Assembly (NCBI GenBank): GCA_963682175.1
Contig: OY821775.1
Span: 992,001-1,056,000 of the forward strand
Reading direction: 5' to 3'
DNA: 64,000 nucleotides
Source of the DNA: Triglochin maritima
Taxonomy: Eukaryota; Streptophyta; Magnoliopsida; Alismatales; Juncaginaceae
In this document: positions 59,788 through 64,000 of the stretch, one piece after another
How positions within the stretch are numbered: position 1 is the first letter of the stretch
Layout: every line of letters begins with the position of its first letter
Notes under the pieces: generated by a model
Told to the model about the DNA's origin: nothing
What the model saw: only the letters and a program-made list of their open reading frames with translations
Database searches by the model: none
Translations under genes and position numbers: made by a program

Positions 59788-60450
59788 GAGATTATATTAG
59801 ATGGATAAGTGGTATGTAGAAAAAATATCTTTAAATATCTTCGATCAATACTTCAAAAAGATGGGGAGATCGATGAAGATGTTAACCATAGGATTAAAGC
59901 AGGATGGTTAAAATGACGAGAAGCCTCATGTGTCTTATGTGACAAGAAAATTTCACTTAAGTTAAAAGAAAATTTTTAAAGAACCGCAATAAGACCTGCA
60001 ATGCTATATGGTGCGGAATGTTGGACAACTAAAAGACAACATATACAAAAGATGAGTGTCTCTGAAATGAAGATGTTGAGGTGGATGTGTGGTCATACGC
60101 GAATGTATCAGATTAGAAATGAAGACATTCGTGAGAGAGTTGGAGTTGCTCCAATAGAAGAGAAAGTTATCCAACACAGACTGAGATGGTTTGGACATGT
60201 ACAAAGAAGACCTATGGAGACACCTATAAGAAGAGAATTGTTTAATCGGATCGAAGACATAAAAAGAGGAAAAAGTAGACCACGATTGACTTGAGAGGAA
60301 GCGATCAAAAGAGATTTAAGAGATTGGAATGTTCATCGGGAATTTGCATTGGATAGAAACGCGTGGAAGAAGGTGATTCACGTGTCTGAACTGTGACTCC
60401 TTAGAGTTTCATTTCTAGCCTACCCCAACTAGTTTGAGATAAAAAACTTT

Positions 60451-63400
60451 GTTGTTGTTTTTGTTTGGGTGGGTTGCAGAGAAGAAAAAGAGGAGTATGA
60501 TTTTAATCTGGAGACCCATTTTAATAGTTTGTTCAGAAATTTGTTGCTTCTATTTATTTGGGTCTCACTTAATTTAGGACTAAGGAAACAAACTAAAAGA
60601 AAAGGTTCGCATAGATCTAATCATCTAATGGAATGTTATCTTCATTTTAATGTATTTTAGGAAGTTGATTTGGCTGAAGATGGATTCATATGTTTCTGTT
60701 CAAATGGAGATGTTAGTTAGTGTGTATGATTACTGATTGAGAGCTGAAGGTAATAAGAGAGGAGACCAACCAAATGTGTTAGTATTGTTTGGAAAAAACT
60801 AGAAAAATTTCCTTCTACGTACCTACTTCACAATGCAACACTATCTTAGTATCTTTCATGGTATGTTGTATTTATCCAAATTTTCAATGTCTGAGGTTAT
60901 GCTTGTATGTGTTTGGGCACATTGCTGTCCATTGTGTCTTCTTGTCCCACTCCATGTAGCGCACAGTTCACAATGTCTGCCCATTTCTTATTTTAAAGAT
61001 GGTTTCAGTTTAGACTTTAACACTAACCATGAACGAAGGATTTTGAATTTGAAGAGCGGTCTAAAATTAAAGTGAAGGGTTTGACTAAAATACCAACCCA
61101 GTCAAATTTGTAACCAAGATTTATTGGCAGTTAGATGCTGTGATAGAGATGTAGTTCAAGATTTTGAAATTCTAAACTGGAAGATATAACCAGAATTCGA
61201 TCATGGACACTACAACTCATTAGCTAGTTGGTAACCAAACACAATCTGCTTGAAATTGATTAGAACACTTAAACACAGTTGGAGACCGAAATCAACAACA
61301 TATTGGGAGTTGTGAGAAGTTTGTGGTGGTGGTAATTGTAGTAACGTGATTAGTGCATTGTAGATGCATGTGTGAAATCATTGCTTTTAACAGTTTCTAG
61401 GGTACATAATAGACTCCTATATATGCCTATACTAAGCATGGGAATTTGAAGCTTACCTAAGTTACCCAGGTTTTGTGACTTTCCCCACCATGAATTAGAT
61501 GGTTAGATTCCAAATTACTAACGTCATTCTGAAGCGACAAGCCAAATTATCTTTTTCCGCGCGTTGGCAGGACTTGGGCAAGAATAAATACTTTTCGAAA
61601 AATAAATTGCAAATTGTTCTCTTTATCTATCCCAAGTCTCTACCTCCTGATCATTTTATTGTCTATTATAACTCAAACATAATGTTCATTACTTTCTCAT
61701 ACTTCTTTAAGCATTCATTACAGGATGAGTGGCTCATTAAAAGATTTTTTTATCTTAAGGTAATCAAGATAAAAAATAATTAACTATTATATTTAACCAA
61801 TAAATCTAATTTGATGGTCAACCGTTACCAATTAAGTTGATGGCTGGAGTTCAATTCAAAGCTAAATTGTTGTGATTATACATTTCAAATCTGAAACCTC
61901 AACCAATCTTAACAAAAAATAATGTTCCCACGAATTTGTGTGTTTAATGCATTCAGATTGAGATCAAAAGCGGTGTAGTTCCAAGGTCAACTAACGTTAA
62001 AAAAAGAAAGAATGTGATAGAGATGCTTCCTAGGGCACGCGAGACAAATAGATAGGCAAATCTCAACTCACTTTTTAATGACTTCTCTCCTCTTTGGGAC
62101 TCAAACCATTAACTATTGTCTCTTTCAACCAATTAACTATTATCCCCTCAATCCCTAATCGATTTAAGTAGTTAAATCTTTATTTCGTGTTTGAGACTAA
62201 ATCCGTATACATGATCTGCGTCGGTACGATCCCAATTTTAATCATAGCTCATCTAACATCAGAACTTTAATAACTAATAATAGAGCTTCAATTGATAATT
62301 TAACTATTTAATTTAAACTATAGCTATAATAGCCTTCTAAAAGTCCGTTTCGGTGATTAATATACTTAATTCTTTGACCTATAGTACGATTGATCATGGG
62401 TATCTTTGGGAACATTTTCTTATTTGGTTGGTTGGAAACTTGGGTTAATTAGTCCAATATAATTAACGTTTATCAAAAACTATTTCTAATTTGTCCGTCC
62501 TGCCAAAAGATACAAAAGTTAATGTGTACTAACATCTTTTAATAGTTTGACGGTCCATATGTGAAGTCATTTTCAGATTCACCGATTACACTTTTGAGAT
62601 AAGTATAATGTATAATACATTTTCAAATAAGACACACATAAGATAACCACCTGAAATAATGAAGATTGACCACGAATCGAGCGGTCCTAATCAACTCGTG
62701 CTAACAACCTTGAATGCCATCACCAAATCACCAGTCATCTCAAAATAATCAACTCTAATCATTCGGCCGTCGTGAAGTATAAATCCTTTTTCAGCAGAAA
62801 CACGTGCAAAACATGTGACACTTGCAGATCCTGTCGCTCTCTCTTATCCGTACGATCTCCCAACGAAGCAATCCCATCCGTTGATGATAAGTCACGTGTC
62901 AAATGACATAAATGCCCCTCACATTGACGTTGGATTTGCACGTGAAGGAGGTGGGCAATGATGATGGGTGGCTGTTGTATTAGACTGTGGACAATTGCAT
63001 TGGGGTCTAAATATTGTGAAGTATTACTATGCGGTCCAATTAGACATTTATGGAGAGGCAAAACGTGGTGAGCTTTTGTGGTGGTGAAATGCTAAAAAGT
63101 TGGGTCCTTTTACGTAAAATTGCACAGTGTTGGGGACTGCAACTTTGCTTAGGAGGAGCATCTGAGCTGTACATGTATTTCCACCACTGGTCAAAAAACT
63201 TAGGAATGAGATCCAGACTCCTTTGTTCTGCTGTTCAGTGGAGTAACCTTGGCTTAACATTTCCTTGTGCAAAAATATAAAGGGTGTTTTCTTGTATTTT
63301 TATTTATTTTTACAACTAAATTATTTTTCTGTCGATGAACTTTAATATTGAGAAATAGCATTGAATAATATCCAAAATTCAAGGCATGTGTCAAATTACT

Positions 63401-64000
63401 TATTGTTTGAGTTGACTTCTACTCACATGAAGAATCCATCATAGGAATTGCTTACATTAGCCTTCTAGTTAAGCATTTAGTTTTTTAAGACAAATTCAAT
63501 GTTCAAATTTATTTTTTCTAGAAAATAAATGATGGTAGACTTCATCTATCTTTTGCTAATGCGTGTGAGGATTGAGGCAGTAATTATTATTGAGTCCTTA
63601 TCATCCCCAAAGAAAAAATTACCAAAAAGAAGAAAAAAGTATATGGAAGTTTTAAGTAAAATTCCACAAACAGCCGTCACTTCCTACAATCACAGGAGAG
63701 AGAAGAGGAGAGAAAAAAACAGAGCGAGGCGGTGTTGTCTCTAACACACACACACACACAAACACAACACCATCAGTGTTGGTTGGATTCGAACTTGGCT
63801 TGGCTGGTCGAAACGACGTCCTTTTGTTCTCCTCATCCTTGTTAGATAACATACAAGTGGAGATTCCGGTTAGTGCAGTTCCCACGACTCTTTTTTTTAT
63901 TTTTTTATTTGAAGTTTGGATCTCGAGACCCTTTCTCTAAACCCTTTTTGTCCTCTGGGTTTTTGGTAATTCCCAGAATTGTGGTTTTTGTTGAATTCGT
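60451..64000. other. right flank without a recognised gene
   Basis: Short ORFs (for example 61499-61783 and 63529-63744) show no family motif. 63670-63765 is purine-rich with an (AC)n run (63744-63761) and could be the leader of a gene starting beyond the right edge. That is a guess. Confidence 0.4.
62801..62944. promoter_or_regulatory. three G-box/ABRE motifs
   Basis: CACGTG occurs at 62801, 62893 and 62939; the second is in CACGTGTC, a strong ABRE-type context. Such clusters mark ABA- or light-responsive plant promoters. No adjacent gene could be assigned. Confidence 0.35.

Larger units (their letters stand above)
55788..60450 (+). mobile_element. near full-length decayed RTE-like LINE, split by an LTR remnant
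   Basis: Begins about GCCTTGGCTCCTTCCC and ends with the same 3' tail and GTT repeats as the two short copies. An apurinic endonuclease domain (IHIGSWNVGSLTWK, VNIFCVQETK, GGDFNGHVG) spans 55900-56430. The reverse transcriptase ([65 protein letters not shown]) spans 57340-58060. The C-terminal part (AMLYGAECWTTKRQH, EMKMLRWMCGHTR) resumes at 59789-60390. Stops near 56037, 56429, 56937, 57468, 57777 and 57987, plus frame changes, make it inactive. The break at about 58152-59788 is an inserted retroelement remnant. Confidence 0.9.

Noticed and set aside
63529..63744. 71-aa Lys/Arg-rich ORF
   Set aside because: Low-complexity purine-rich sequence, more likely an untranslated leader or flank; no motif.

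Overview
This window is nuclear DNA of a flowering plant, probably a eudicot. It is AT-rich, its genes have GT-AG introns, the genes are plant-specific, and much of the space between them is transposable elements (TEs). I cannot name the species.

Layout. 1-3.9 kb: the 5' four exons of a pentatricopeptide repeat (PPR) gene on the minus strand, with a one-base coding shift and a LINE 3' end downstream. 5.0-10.4 kb: a complete ten-exon ornithine aminotransferase gene (minus). Its 2.2 kb first intron holds an intronless TED7-like proline-rich membrane protein gene on the other strand. 12.9-16.2 kb: five-exon PEX13 (plus). 16.7-24.8 kb: a short MULE-type element, then a 5.7 kb TIR element set in (AT)n that carries a fragment of an AN1 zinc-finger gene. 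24.9-31.1 kb: a solo LTR directly in front of an eleven-exon glycolate oxidase gene ending in the peroxisomal signal SKL. 33.6-47.4 kb: two small JAZ8/TIFY5-type genes in tandem orientation, now separated by a solo LTR and a dead Copia element. 48.2-55.1 kb: a second MULE copy with a LINE inside it, an intronless PORR-domain gene, a third solo LTR and an OEP7-like gene. 55.8-60.5 kb: a decayed LINE split by a collapsed SIRE-like Copia remnant. 60.5-64 kb: no gene seen.

The most unusual signal is in the LTRs. Six LTRs from at least three families (three related Gypsy-like solo LTRs, both LTRs of the Copia element, and the SIRE-like LTR) carry clusters of the palindrome CGGTCGACCG. The copies come in pairs whose start-to-start distance is almost always 21-22 bp. 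A seventh LTR of a different family carries a pair of unrelated palindromes (core GCCAATTGGC) also 21 bp apart. This looks like a recurrent LTR module rather than one family's satellite.

The host genes do not form one pathway. Two are peroxisomal in role: PEX13 belongs to the import machinery, and glycolate oxidase is an SKL-bearing cargo. Exon coordinates come from reading splice sites and keeping frame, without transcript data.
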